From the NCBI GenBank assembly GCA_027625915.1, contig JANTQA010000063.1, positions 7,893,501 to 7,957,500 of the forward strand: a stretch of DNA of 64,000 nt, given 5' to 3'. Under the pieces are notes generated by a model that saw nothing but the letters and a program-made list of their open reading frames with translations, did no database searches and was not told where the DNA came from. The DNA comes from Anaeramoeba flamelloides (lineage: Eukaryota > Metamonada > Anaeramoebidae). This document shows, piece after piece, positions 11,011 to 24,354 of this stretch; within the stretch, counting starts at the first letter, position 1; each line of letters opens with the position of its first letter. The position numbers and the translations under genes are program-made.

Positions 11011-12209
11011 ATTATTATTCTTAATATTATTAATGGATAATAACCACAACAACAAATTTGTTTTAAAAAAATTAATTTACGACTTATTAATATTATATTA
11101 CCAAAAATATTTGAAATTAAGCAAATATTATGAAAAAATTTTTTTACTTTAATTTAAAAAAAATTAGAATTATTTGTTATTTTATTTTTTAAAGTTATTT
11201 ATAGTATAAAATGATACAAATGTTTACCAATAAAATCATTTCATTAATGACATGTTAATTACTTTTGACATTTTTAATTTTTTTTTTATTAATGAAAAAT
11301 TATTAACCAAAGAAAAACAGTATTTTCGGTTTTTATTCAAAATTTTTCGGCTAATTTTATTTGAGAAATTTTTACAGAAAAAAAACACCAATAATTTATT
11401 ATTCTCGATGAATGCTCGAATAGGGTGTGATTTTTTACAGAATTTTCAATTGTTTTTCATTATTTTATTTCAAATAAATAAGAAAACTTTTTGCAAAGGT
11501 TATTATTACCAAATAATTGGATTGAATTCAACAAGGAAATAGAATTTATAAAGTATAAATTACAACAAAATCTGGGAACGAAATATTCTTATCTTCAAAG
11601 CACAAGAAAAAAAAAAAAACAAAAAACATTATTTGATGAAAAGAAGAGAAAAAAATATTGAATATAACACTTTAATCAATTAATTTAAAATTCTAAAGTT
11701 GCAAAAAAAGAAATAAGAAATTGAAAATAAAAATAAATATATTAATAAAAAAATTGAATTCTTTTCATGATTAAGTTTATTATTTCGATTTTAAAGTTTT
11801 TCATTTTAACAAAAAATTTAAGAAGATTTTCGATTATAATTAAGGTCTTTGGAAAGTTAATCATTGCGACAAAAAAAAAAAAAAATATTGTAATTTATTA
11901 AAGGTGGTTTGCCTAGAAAAGAGTTAGATTATTGATACATGTTTAAATTTTAAGAATTTAATAAAACTTCATTTTATCTTGTAAAAAAATTTAAAAAACT
12001 TTTCTATTTGATTAAGTGTATAGACTATAAAAAGTTCATAAAAAAGTAGTTAAAAAAAAAGAAAAAAAAAATTAATAAAAATTCTTAAATTTATGAATAA
12101 TTGATTAATTTATTGTTCAAGTTAGAAAAATTGATATCCAACTTCAATTAGAAACAAAAAACATGTCTCAAGTTTTCGAAAAATTAGGAAAGAAAAATGA
12201 ATAGACAGT

Positions 12210-13370
12210 ATGATGATATATATGCCCAAGTCACGATAAAGTCACAAAAATCGTGATTTTTAACAAATCACAATATTCAATATTATCGCGATAATATACC
12301 AAATCCGATATTCGATAAAATCGCGATAATTATTATAAAATTGTGATAAATGCGAATTATAGTGAAATAAATTAATCACTATAATAATTGATGGGTTTTT
12401 GGGCCAATTCAGAATTATTTTTATTAAGATAATTTTTTTGATCAAAAAATTTATTATGTAAAAAAAGGTTATTCTTTTAAATAACTACAAACAAGACACT
12501 TGATTCAATCAACAACCAGATTAATTAGTTTTATTATATTTTCTTTAAATTTTGTTGATTAACCTATTGATCCTTTGAGATCAACAATAATAACCAAAGA
12601 TAAATAAATATTTTCTCCTTCAACTATGGTATTGAATAAAAGAGCTTCCAAAAAAACAATAATTCAATATTTCTTTAAAAAATGTGTTATTTAGGTGAAA
12701 ACCAAAATGGATTGGATAACTTTTCAAAAGCTTTCAAAAAATTCAGGCTAGATGATCATCTATTATTAAGATTTTTTTACTTTTTTTTTATTATTCTTCT
12801 CATTTCTTTTAATATCTTTGTATTCAACAGAAAACACAACTAGAACTTAGATGCTTTGATATTTAATCGATTTCCAATAAGAAGGAAAATCGCTCATTAT
12901 TCTTTTTGGTTATTTGGACTTGGGAAGGTAATAATTCCATTTTAATTTAACATATATATTTTGAATTCAAGTAATTATTGAAATTGATTATTATTAGTTT
13001 GATCATTAAATTCGTTTGAGATTTTATATTTTGTTAAAAAAAAAATAAAAAGAAAAATTTTTTTTCATTCCCTATAAACAAAAACATGCCGTTGATAAAG
13101 AGAGATACCTTTCCAAACTTACAAACACTTGAAGAGAATTCGCAACCTTTACAAACCATATATAACATTTTCAAAGGGGAAAGTGTTGTAAAAGCTTCAA
13201 GGCTAAGTAAAAGGAAAGATATTTAGTTTAAGGAGAAATCAAAAAAATAATTTTTCATTTTTTCGCGACAAAATGAATATCACAATAATGTTGAATATGG
13301 CGAGTTTATGATTTTTCTCAATAAAGTAGGACTAATCGCGATTTTTTTAATATTATCACCTATTAATTGT
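12210..13370 (+). mobile_element. Non-autonomous DNA-transposon relic with ATCGCGAT subterminal repeats, copy A
   Basis: The left end (about 12,225-12,345) and the right end (about 13,260-13,365) both carry clusters of TATCGCGATAATA-like words in inverted orientation. A second copy lies in reverse orientation at about 24,360-26,120 and matches both ends and parts of the middle, for example the GATCAACAATAATAACC and CCAAACTTACAAACACTTG areas. No transposase frame is visible. Repeated subterminal motifs are typical of several cut-and-paste superfamilies, but I cannot assign one. Confidence 0.6.
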
Positions 13371-14362
13371 TAATATCTTGATAATATATGTTACAAACAA
13401 AATATCTAATATATTTTTAATTAATTCATTTTTACTTTTTTTTTTTAACAGTATCAAGTGAATTTTAATGAAAAGTCGATTTTTTTTGTATCTAAAAAAA
13501 AATATCAAAAAAAAAAAAAACACAAAAATTATTAAACTATTTAATAACAAACTTGTAAATTTAATTTATTTGAATAAAAAAAATATACTAATAGCAAATT
13601 CTTTAATTTAAGAACCTATTACTAATAATTTTTTTGACCATTAAGCACCCCCAACCACACACATAAAGTTTTCTGAGAAAAAAAAAAAAAATAAATTGAA
13701 CTATCAAACTCAATTTTATTAAATTCTTTTTAATTTTTAATTTTAATTTTGATATAATAATTTGAATCATTGGGATTAAGAAGTTGGGAGATGCTTTTTC
13801 AATTAAGAATTACTTATCAAAAATTTGGTGACTGTCTTGATTAACATACCACTTAATTTGATAATAACCAAGAAAGTTAAAAACAAATTTTTGATAAAAA
13901 ATCTTCAATTCTTTCAAAATTGAAGTTAAAAGTCAAAAGAGAGAATATATTGAAAAATATTTTACTATTATCGTTCAGCTATATTTTACAAAAAAAAAAA
14001 AAAAACGATTCCTTTAAAAAATTACAATTTTATTTTTAATTATTTTTATATTTATTTAAAATTTGATTAGATTAGAATAAATTTATTTTACATTCTGATA
14101 TTGATAAGTATTTCACTCTAATTTTTTTTTAAATAAATTAACAAGATTTTATTTTTTTATTAAAAATTTCAAAATTTTACAAAGGAATTTTAAATTATTC
14201 GAAATTTTATACTTTGAAACAAACTAAATAAAGGCCCAAGTATCAATAAATTGAATTAATTTTCAATCTAAAGCTAAATCACAAACAATGAGTTATTAAA
14301 AAAGCACATTAAATTTCAATACTAATCGTTATATCTCTAATATCCATCTTATACAATCCTTT

Positions 14363-14402
<40 letters not shown>

Positions 14403-14763
14403 ATTTAGAAATTTTATATATATGAACAAGAATTTGATTCAGAATTTAATTTTTTTCAAGGAGCAATTACCAATCAAATAATTAATAAAAAAAAAAAAAT
14501 ATAGATTTTGATTTGAAGAATTTGGTTTTTAAAAATTTAAATAAAAACTTATCATTCAAAAAATAAAAGAAAAAAAGTTTAATTTTATTGCAAAATATAG
14601 AATGAAATTTCCAATTGTAATTTTGTGTTTTTAAGTAGAATCCAAAATGCAAAAAACAAAACTTATCAATTATTTACAATAATATGAAAATATATGCAAT
14701 AACACCTTTTGAAAATATTTAGTTCAGAGAATTAAACCACACTAATTTCATATTCAAATTTGT

Positions 14764-15175
14764 AAAAATACGGTATATTTCCATGTAATCATATTTCTTT
14801 TCATTGTAGTGATCAAAAAAAAAACCATACCCAGAAGATATAACCTATATCTCATAATAAAATCGGTGATTTTTTTCTTTCTTGTTCACGTGCAATATCT
14901 AATCCACTACTTGAATATTATATCTAAGGCCAAATCAATTTTGAAGGTAATTCTCTGATATGTTGAGTAAATTTAGTTTTCGGTCTCGAACTTTTTCAAA
15001 TATTCTCGGTTTTTTTGAAATTTTTTGTTTTTTTGATTGTCCAAACTACTCATCAAAATTTAACTCTATTTTTTGAGATAAATTTTTCAATTTGATCCTT
15101 CATTTTTATCATTTCTATTTTTCAAATAATAGAACTTACAGAATCCAATACCGTATTTACTAATTTTTTATCCCA
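14764..15175. repeat. Short repeat bounded by AATACGGTAT, copy 1
   Basis: The words AATACGGTAT (left, about 14,768) and ATACCGTATT (right, about 15,160) face each other. The right half, about 15,000-15,175, matches 27,155-27,310 in reverse orientation at roughly three bases in four. This suggests a 0.4 kb element with short terminal inverted repeats. Confidence 0.4.
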
Positions 15176-15659
15176 GTTTCTGTGATCTTTTGATGGTTAG
15201 GTCTACTCTTAAAATGAAAACACTCTTTTTATTTTGAAACACAGGTTAAACTTTTCTACACACTTGATTTTATGGGACTAGTAACTCTTCTTTATTTTTT
15301 TTTAACATACCGATTTAGTAAACAACAAACGGTTTATTTTGGAAACGACACATGACTTTTCTATTGATTACATTTTTAAAAACACCTCTTTTAAATCTTC
15401 TTCTTGGAAATACTGTTCAATTAAAGAATATTTAAACACCAACATACAGAGGATTATTTTATTTGTTTCAAGAGAGTAAATATTTATTTCAAAAACAATC
15501 AAAAAAGATTATGTTTGACTCATCAAAAGAAAAATTCTCATATTAAAAGAACAGTTGTTATCTAACAAAAAATCACAAGACTATCTTATAAATAATTAAA
15601 CCCACACTTATTCTCCTTGATTTATTTTTTTATTTTTTCTTTTGTTGCTTCACTTTTTT

Positions 15660-18600
15660 ATGTCTTTACCAAATGAAGAACCAGAATTAAAAAAAAAAGA
15701 TCTCAAAAAGCTTCTGAAAAATTTTTATGGTACTGATAAAGAAAAAACCAAAAAGTCTCTTGAAAAAGAAATTTATAATATGAGTAGCGGGCAATTTGAT
15801 TCTAAAAAGTAAAAAAAAAAACAAAACAAAAAAAAAAAAAACAAAAAAACTGATCTTGCCTAATTCCTTTTTCTTTCTGTTTGTCCGAACACAAAAATAA
15901 CAAATAAACAAAACAAAAAGATACTTTGCCAAGGTCTTAAAAGAACAAACATTTGAACAGCTAGTGAGAACTAACAACCGACTAAATTCTGATCTGTTGG
16001 GATATGAAAAGAAATTACAATTGCTTGTATATGGGAATTATAAAAAATTTTTATCTGCCACGGACATGCTAAAAGAGATGAGGAATTCTGTGACAAATAT
16101 GGAAAACGAATTAGAAAAATTGTCTGGTAATATGAAGGAGATTAAAGGACTGCACAATAATATTAATAAACAAATGTTGCCTCGTCGAAACAAAATTGAT
16201 GAATTATCTGGGGTTCATTCTTTACTTACCAAGTTACAATTTTTATTTGAATTACCACGCAAATTGAGGCTCTGCATTAAGATGGAAGAATATTCACAAG
16301 GAGTGAAATTTTATTTACAGGCTTCTGATGTGCTTCGAAGGCATTCTTCCATTACCTCTTTCCGTGGAATACTTGATACATGTCGAGAAATAATTGAAGA
16401 AATGAAAGAATTATTAATCAAACAGATCCAAAACCCTTTAATAAGAGAAAATAAAGTACACGAATCAATTAAATTATTAATCGAGCTAGGTGTGAGACTT
16501 GATACGATTTCTATTGAATACATTAATCGTAAACATTCAAAAATAATTAATTCATTAAACAATATTTATAACAATGAAATTCTAAACAAAAGTTTAAAAA
16601 TGTTAAATACTAGTAATAATTTTGTAAACAAAAATGAAAAGATCAAAGGACAAAAAAAGGAAAAAAAAGTAGGGAAAGGGGAACGGGAAGGAAAAGGGGA
16701 AGGAAAAAAACAAGAAGAAAAAGAAAAAGTAAAAATTAATGTAAACATCATTGAACCAATCTCTATTTATACAAAAACTTTTGTTGAAAATATTTATCAA
16801 TTTCTAAGATCTTATAAAAAATTATTTATTTCAGAAAAAATGCGAGTTTTAAGGACAAATGAAATAGATAAATGTGAAAATTTAATATTCATCGAATTAG
16901 AAAATTTCTTTAATTTATATTTATATAACATTTCTAAAATATTATTTCATAAAAGAATGCCAATAAATAGTATTAAACCAATAATTGAATTCATTTTGAA
17001 TGAATTTGAAAATAATTTAAAAATGTTTGTTCATCAAAAGCAATTAAATAAAATAAAAGAAATGTTAAAAACGTTCATTGAATTTCATTTAAATCTGAAA
17101 TTTAAAGAAATTATTTATAAATTTAAAAAATATCTTGATGAAAAGAATAATATATTTAATCAACAAATGATTAAATTTATTCAAACCTTAAAAAAAAAAC
17201 ATATGGATGAACTTGAAAATAAGGGAAAAGAAAGAAAAAGAGAAAAGGAAAGAGAAGGAGGAAGAGAAAAAGAAAAAGAAAAAGAAAACGAAAATGAAAA
17301 AAAAAAAGAAAAAGAAAAAGAAAAAGAAAAAGAATTAGACAACAAATTGGAAAAAAGAACCGAAAACGAAAAAATGATGAAAAAATCGATTATTGATAAT
17401 TTATACAATGAAATAATTCAATTTTTATTTCAATTAATTCAAAAATTAGCAAAGGATTTGTCTTCTTTATATGGGATTGATGATTTGGATGAATTAAAAT
17501 TAAATTATTTCCCATTCATACAAACAATTAATGAAACTTTATCAACTAGTTTTTATATTAAATTTTTACCCTTATTAATTTCATTATTGCAAAAAAAAAT
17601 TGATTACTTATTTTTCAAAATTAATAATACCGTTTCAAATTATGTTTTTAAATCACAGAGTAATAGATACCAAAAAAAAAAGCAAAGAAACAAAAATAAA
17701 TTAGATTTTCAAATTAATTTAAATTCCGATTCTGACTCTGGTGTGGATCTGAATTCAGATATAAAAACTGAATCTGATTCAGAATTAAAATTAAATGTGA
17801 AAAAAACACAAAATATAAAAGACGAGCAAGTTAAGAGTACAAAGGAGAAATTGAAAAAAAGGAAATTAGAAAAAAAAAGAGAAAAGGAAAGAAAGGAAAA
17901 GAAAAATTATAAATTAAAATGGAAAATGATCAAATTTGAAAAAATTAAAAATCAATTATCTTTAAATCCCTTCTATAATTTAGTTTTAAATAAATTTATG
18001 AATAATTTGTCGACTGATTTAATTTATAAAATAATTGGGGAATTTAGTTGGCTATTTGGCGAGGGCGGGTTTAACACAATGAATTTAATCATCTCTCGGA
18101 AGCAGAACCCCAAGAATAAGCCAAAGCAGAATAATAAACTAAGCAAACAAATAAATTCTTTATTGAAAATAAATACTATTGAAAACCTGATTCAAAGCAT
18201 CAAACTAACCGAAAAATCTTTATTAACTAGCTTTGTCAATGGCAAGGCTCGAGAGATAACGCAGCAAATTACAAGGTATATACATTTAACTGGATATCTT
18301 CAATACCCCACCCCAACAAAAGTTAAGCCTCAAATCAAAGAAATATATTTCAAATTTTTATTTACAGAAAAAATTCTGAATCCTGACTTTCCTTCAAAAA
18401 ATAAAAAGAAGAAGAAGAAGAATAAAATCAATTCTTTGATCAAATCTCACGAAAATTTAGATTCAACCAGTGTTATTGAATCATCTGGATCTTCCTCTCG
18501 GAATTCCAAAGTTGAAGATAAATATAGTTTTATTGATACAAATATTGAAAAATTGTTTTCAAATAAAATTAACATCTTTGAACAAGTAAAGTCAGATAAG

Positions 18601-18870
18601 GATTCTATATTATCTGGAATTGGGAAAGTTGTTTTAAAATCATTTATCGAAAATATTAGACACACAACCTTTGCACTAAATGGGCTAAAACAAATACAAA
18701 TAGACTCGGCTTTTATTAAAATTACCCTAAAGAAATTTGTCGAGAGTTCCTTAATCACAATGTTTACCGACGAACTGTTAAGTAACGCTAAAAGACGCTG
18801 TTTAGATGATCCAGTATTGGATAATAAATGGGTTGAATCTATCTTACAAAATACTTTAAAAAAAATTTAA
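15660..18870 (+). CDS. VPS51: VPS51 subunit of the GARP/EARP tethering complex
   Basis: Two exons, 15660-15808 and 15921-18870, give 1032 residues. The 112-base GT-AG intron splits a Lys codon in phase 2. The first exon supplies the family's N-terminal LLKNFYG and GQFDSKKYF elements. The second opens with the Vps51/Vps67 signature (LQLLVYGNYKKFLSATDML), followed by coiled coil and a LPRKLRLCI helix. The remainder is the helical-rod part of the protein. VPS51 joins VPS52, VPS53 and VPS54 (GARP) or VPS50 (EARP) to tether endosome-derived vesicles at the trans-Golgi or recycling endosomes. Human VPS51 is about 780 residues; the extra length here is mostly charged low-complexity inserts near residues 297-321, 483-540 and 640-670, encoded by purine-only runs. 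They probably loop out without disturbing the fold. Base composition is much more A+T-rich than the CH protein. Confidence 0.85.
15809..15920 (+). other. VPS51 intron (112 bases)
   Basis: It starts GTAAAA, ends AAAAAG and is almost free of G. Splicing restores the conserved FDSKKYF junction, which is good support. It is the shortest convincing intron here and serves as a size reference for the multi-kilobase introns further right. Confidence 0.8.
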
Positions 18871-20041
18871 GATTTCTTTTTTTTTATTTTTTTTTCGATA
18901 TTATTTGATTTTTTTTTTTTTTTTTTATCTTTTATTTTTATTTGATTTTTTAGAATAAATAATCACAAAAAAAAAAAAGAAATTTGAATATTTTTTCTTT
19001 AATTACTTTATATCTATCTCTATATCTGTATACACGTCTATTCAGTTATCTATCATTTAACTTATATATATATATATATATATATAATTATAATTATATC
19101 ATATGATCACAAAAATTTGTTACTTTTTGTTTTGAATTTTATCTTTTTTAAATTTTTTCAATGAAATCAAATCGCAATTTAATTATTCAATTCTAAACAA
19201 AACATAATATTTTTAAGTGACGAAACTATATTTTTCAATTTATGAAAATTATTTTTTTTTTAATTTGAATTTTAGATGATTTACTTGAAGTGAAATGCAA
19301 ATAGGTTTCTTTATCGTTCAGAAATTTAAAGAAAAGATATATTCTGAAACTATGATGATTTTTGGAAATTTACAAATGAATCTTTCTTTAAAGTCTTTTT
19401 CAATAGGTGAAAACCAAAAAAATAAAAATTATAAAGTTTTGAAAATAGGTTTTATTGTCAATTTTTCAATTTTTTAAATGAGTTATCATTTTCTCCAGTG
19501 CTAAGCTAAATATTGACAAGAAATAGTAGATCTAAAAAGATAATTTAATTAGCTTAAACTTAAGATAAACATCTTGACGCTTACTTCTCCTTTTAATTTT
19601 GGCTATTTTCCAATTGTGAATTGGTTTTTTTTGCTATAGAAAATAACTTTTTCGGATGATGGTGAGAGATTTTAATTGGTAAAATTAAAAGATTCGTGGG
19701 ATATTAAAATTAGTAAATATTATATAGATCAAGTATAAAAGCTTATACTAATTTTCAAAAAAACTGAAAATTTAAACAGTCTTTTCATCGCCTGACTCAT
19801 CAAATTTGTTTTTTTTTAACAAACAATAATCATAAAAAATTTTAGTTGAAAATTTTTAGATCTAATTGATCAATTTGTTTGAATTTGATAATTTAAAGTT
19901 GATTTTTGGAAATAACCTATTTGAGAAAAAATTTTCAAAATTACTAAAAAAAAAATGGTAAAATTTTTTACATTTTTTGTTCTTTTAATTCGAGATAAAT
20001 TGTGTACTATATTTGTTTGTTTTTAGAGTTTTTTACAGTGG

Positions 20042-20228
20042 GTTCTACTTTTAAGACACAAACTCTCAACAAAATTTAAGGCACAATAAAAATCTCAAAT
20101 TAAACAACATTTTTTGGAATTGTTTTTTTACCCAAAATATTTTACTAGAATTTGACTTTTTGGCTTAATTTGAGATTTTATTGTGCCTTAAATTTTGGTT
20201 AAAAGTTTGTATCTTGAAAGTGAGAATG
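20042..20228. repeat. Foldback element with arms of about 60 bases
   Basis: The left arm, about 20,042-20,105, and the right arm, about 20,164-20,228, are imperfect reverse complements. The core AAGGCACAATAAA / TTTATTGTGCCTT and the neighbouring TCTCAAATTAA are nearly exact. The spacer is about 60 bases. The size fits a miniature inverted-repeat transposable element. Confidence 0.65.
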
Positions 20229-20839
20229 ATTGTAATTTTATTTAAATTATTAGTATTGTCTCGCCCATTTCTAATAATAACTCTTGCAATTTCCCTCATT
20301 TCTCCAAAATAAACATATTAAAATTCTGAATAGGTTATATTTTTAATATTGTCAAGAGAGAATTATAATTTGAATATTTTTTTGAATTCATCCTAATAAC
20401 TCCAGTTATCAATAAAAATATGAATTATATAATTTTGAATATGTATCCTTTGAGCGAAAAGGGGTTAATGTGTAACTAAATATTGTCAATACCCAATCAC
20501 AATAAAATAATAAACCAAAAATTAGGAAATTCATGTTAAAATTTCATTTTTAAAAATATGTTTTTAACTCTATCTCTTCTTCAACATTTAATAAAAAAAT
20601 TAATCATTCAATATTTTTATAAATTCTACATTTAAGAAACCGTCTTCAAAAACTATTGTTTTTTTTTTTTTTAACTTTTTATTTTTTTCAATTCTAAGTT
20701 TCACTTTAAATTATCATATTTAGAACAATTTATCCTTTGGTAATATTTAACACCGTAATGCAAATTTTTTTACCATTTTTCAGAAATAATAATAATTGAA
20801 TTTAATAGATGGTATTTCCAAAAAAATTCAGTGATTTTT

Positions 20840-21350
20840 TTATATTCATAAAAAATCATCTTTGTTCGTGGAGATATTCTAAAATTGAAAATCTCAAATT
20901 AAGTTAAATATTAATACCGGTTGAATAAATGACCAAGGAAAATAGTTCAAGATATTTTCGTTGAAAATTTTCCAAAAAATGTAAAAAAAATCGCACTTTT
21001 TTTGGTGAAAACGATGTACAACCAATTTCAATAAAAAACTGAAAATGTGGAAAGGATACAAATGATTTTTTAAACAACAAAATACATTTATATGTTTAAA
21101 ATACTATTTATAATTCTTTAAAATTGAAAAAGTTATGAAAATGTTTTTTTCCATCAAAAAGAAAATAATAAGCAATTATTTTCACTCATAAAAAATATCA
21201 GATAAAATTGAGATCATAAATTTTAATATCGGTTTTTTATTTAATACAATACTAAGAAACATATTGAATTATTACCAACAAATCAGAAATAGTTGTTAAT
21301 TATTTTTTATATTTAAATACTTTTTTCAAGATTTGGTTTGATAAATATAT
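20840..21350 (+). repeat. Dispersed repeat family B, copy 1
   Basis: About 500 bases match 37,315-37,830 in the same orientation, with anchors ATAAAAAATCATCTTTG, ACCAATTTCAAT, ATACATTTATAT and CTCATAAAAAATATCAGATA. A reverse-oriented copy lies at about 51,430-51,850, and a more decayed one perhaps at 41,990-42,330. No frame is open across it, so it is a non-coding interspersed repeat. Confidence 0.6.
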
Positions 21351-21456
21351 TTTTTTATACATTTGAGGGCTTTTTTTTGAATATATATATATAAAAATAT
21401 CTATAAATTTATTGCAAATATCATTTTTACAACCTATTTTTTTCATTGTACATTTT

Positions 21457-21493
<37 letters not shown>

Positions 21494-22499
21494 TATATCT
21501 ATTAATTTAATAATCCACATTTTTTACTTTGATTTGAGATTTTTAGAAATAAAAAAAATTATTTTACAAAAAAAACTAATAAAAAATCAATAAGAAAAGA
21601 AATCACCAATATTATTCGTCTATCAACTTTTCAAAGAACATTTTGGTAAAAAAAAAAATAAAAGAATTATTTTATATTTTTACAAACATTAAAATTCTTG
21701 ATTATATAACCAAAAAACTGAGTTCTCTGAACATAAAAGCAGCTTTCAAAAACAAAACTTGTTTTTTTTTTATATTTTTTTTTATTCTTGTACTAATGTA
21801 ACAGTCAATTGGTTTTCCAATAGTATTTCTCAGCTAAAATCAATAAAAATATAAACACCTAGATATTTTATGTTAATTTTAAATCAGAAAAAGAATATAT
21901 TTCATCCTTTTCATTATTCTTCTGATTTTTTAAAAATTTAAAGGTTTTAGTATTTGAAAAAAGTTTTCAACAGGTAAGCATGTATTGTTTTGAAAACAGT
22001 AGGTAGGTGACTGATCAGCTAAAAACAAAAATAACATGAATCTAATTCAAACATAAGATAATCTTTTTTTTCTTTTTAGATATTAAAACTTTGTACGCCA
22101 TCACTATTATAATCAAGAATAATTTTTAACACTAAATATTTCTTGTTTCAATTGAAATAATTAAAAAAAAGTAACATAAATGTTTACAATAAATACAAGA
22201 ATTTTTTTATTTTGTAAAATGGAAAATATTGAAAAATATGAGGAGATAACTTACTTGTCAACTATGAAATGTCTTTTTAAAGACATTTTACTCAATTTAT
22301 TACTTTTTTTGAAAATAAATGAGATAAAAAGGACAATATGACTAATATTTAACTTTTTGGAGTAAAAGGGGCAGATATAAACCAATAATTTGATGGTTTG
22401 ACTTTTTTCCAATTGTTCTTTGATTTTCCGGTTGTTAATTGTTAAAAATTACCTTCTTGGTTACTTTTTTAATTTATAAAAAAAACAAATTTTTGAGTA

Positions 22500-22790
22500 T
22501 CTAACCTTCACTTCAATACTGGGCTAATAGATATTGATGACTCAAACTTTTAATTTGTCTCGAAATGTAGATTTTTTCAAAAATTGTGGGGTTTTTTTCT
22601 AATATAAGGATCTTTTTGGTTGATTAGATCAACAAATAGCACTACTTTACTAATCTGATTTTTAGAGTCATTTGAATTATTTAGAACTAATATGGTCTAC
22701 ACATCAGTGATAACACACTTTCATTTTAGACTTCTCTGTGGTAGATGCTACTCCCTTAAGATCTAAAAAAGACAGGATCTTTTTTTTTTT
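22500..22790 (+). repeat. Dispersed repeat family A, copy 2
   Basis: It shares anchors with 6480-6930 but lacks the nested hairpin. It lies just 3' of the minus-strand BLOC1S1-like gene, about 160 bases from its stop codon. Confidence 0.5.
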
Positions 22791-22951
22791 GATATAAAAG
22801 TTTTTTGTGATCTTTTTTTAAATACGAAAAAGGAATTGTTTTGGGATTCAAAAAGAAGAAAAACATTTAATTTTAGTGTCAGTTTATTCAAATTTTTTTC
22901 TGATCTTCAATTAAAAAGAAGGAGTAATACTTAAAACCAAACTGATCTTTA

Positions 22952-23320
22952 TTATTTTTTCGATTTTTCAACTATATCAAGATTGTTTTGGATTTCGACA
23001 AGCTTTTTTTCAACCTCCAATGACCAAGCCATCAAATTAGAGATACCAGAAAATTCTTTTTGAAATTTTAAGAGTGTTTTTGCTGCCTTGTTATGTGTTC
23101 GTAAATATTTTGAAGTTTGAAGTTCCAATTTTGAACATTCTTTCACCAAAGATTTATTATTGTTGTTAATTTTGCTAAGATCAAGACTCACTGGTGTTAA
23201 AAGTGTTTCACTTATGTCAACTGATAAATTTTGAATTGTTTTCCATTTTTCGGTGCTAAATTCTTGAAGTCCCATTTTTTGTTTTTGAAAATTGCTAAAA
23301 TACTCTGAAAGAGTTTCCAT
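22952..23320 (-). CDS. BLOC1S1: BLOC1S1 (GCN5L1)-like subunit of BLOC-1/BORC
   Basis: An intronless frame of 122 residues, close to the roughly 125 of the family. It starts METLSEYFSNFQKQK. The C-terminal half carries the family pattern: N..K.L..EC..LE.QTSKYL, then FQKEF..ISNLMAWSLEVEKKL, which parallels the human ...FN.ALKEIGDVENWARSIELDM... segment as I remember it. The whole protein is predicted helical and coiled coil, with no signal or membrane segment. In animals this subunit is shared by BLOC-1 and BORC, which control lysosome-related organelle biogenesis and lysosome positioning. Similarity is modest and the sequence is short, so another coiled-coil trafficking subunit is possible. 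Confidence 0.6.
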   Translation of the reverse strand: METLSEYFSNFQKQKMGLQEFSTEKWKTIQNLSVDISETLLTPVSLDLSKINNNNKSLVKECSKLELQTSKYLRTHNKAAKTLLKFQKEFSGISNLMAWSLEVEKKLVEIQNNLDIVEKSKK

Positions 23321-24354
23321 TTTAGAAATTAGAAAAATAGGCTTGTGGTAAGTATTGATAAAAAAATAATAAAAAATGAATTATTGTTGTATTAAAAAAA
23401 TTGTTGAGTTTCAAAAAATGATCATTTTTGTTGAGCTTTCACTTAAAAAATCTCAGGACATTAATCAAACTTTCATTGTTTTCAAACTTGCAAATACTTT
23501 TATACAATTTATAAACCTAGAAACACTTTTAAAAGGAGAATATTTATACTACAAGAGACAATCATTGGAAAGTCAAGAAAAGTTATGAAGTGTTCCATAC
23601 AAAAAATAGTCTACATTAACAAATCTTATGGTCTTTCAAACTGTTACAAACAATTTACAAACCTCACCAACTCTTTGAATGGGTACAAGTTTTCTAAATG
23701 TCATTAGTTTTTTTTTAATTTAATTTGCTTAAATTGTCGCAAGATCAAATACACATAACTATCAAACAACCAAAAAAAATAAATTTTCAAATTCAATTGA
23801 AAATATCAGTAAAAATTCAAAAAATATACTCCCATTTTACAGGATCAATATATAAATTATTGAGCAGCCCATTAACTATTCTAATTTGAGATATTGATTA
23901 TATATTCTAAATTTCTCAACTTTTACTATTAGGTATTCAGAAATCAAAACAATCAATAATTTGTAAAATTAATTGAGAAAATGTCTAAAAAAGAAAATCT
24001 AATTTTAAGTTTGGATTTTAAAAATAAGAATCAGATTTCTCCATTAAAAACACACTCCTATCTCCTAATTTGAGAAAGTTGTTTGATTTTTTTTAAGGTA
24101 CATTCGATTAATCAAAAGTATTTCCTAAAAAAATTTTATCCAAAGTTTCCGCAATTTGATTTCGTTTTATTATAATATATTCAACGACTCATTTTTTAAT
24201 TCATCATTTGCCTCTGAACAATTATTTTCAATCTTACATAAAACCAAAATGAATGACCTTTAATATATCCTCCAATTTGGATCAAAAAAGCATTTTCTGG
24301 TTATAGTTTATATGAAAGATCAAAAAGAAAATTTTGAGAGAAATAGAGGTTTAA

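Larger units (their letters stand above)
10860..15659. other. Gene-free region between the CH protein and VPS51
   Basis: It begins with a T-rich tail, a CTTTTT hexanucleotide array (about 10,919-10,950) and a TA microsatellite (about 10,972-11,005). Next comes a probable DNA transposon relic (about 12,210-13,370), a second TA array (about 14,367-14,400) and a small TIR-like repeat (about 14,764-15,175). The longest frame, 96 codons at 11,252-11,542, is dominated by F, L, I and K and has no recognisable motif. I see no further gene. Confidence 0.45.
18871..22951. other. Gene-free region between VPS51 and the BLOC1S1-like gene
   Basis: An AATAAA-type polyadenylation context follows VPS51 near 18,953. 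Other contents are TA arrays (about 19,066-19,085 and 21,465-21,490), a foldback element (20,042-20,228), a dispersed family B repeat (about 20,840-21,350) and a dispersed family A repeat (about 22,500-22,790). No frame looks coding. Confidence 0.5.

Noticed and set aside
11252-11542. 96-codon plus-strand frame downstream of the CH gene
   Set aside because: Composition is dominated by F, L, I and K, there is no motif, and the DNA composition equals that of the surrounding spacer.
15687-15977. 96-codon minus-strand frame over VPS51 exon 1 and intron
   Set aside because: The plus strand gives the VPS51 N-terminus with correct splicing; the minus frame is Phe-rich noise.
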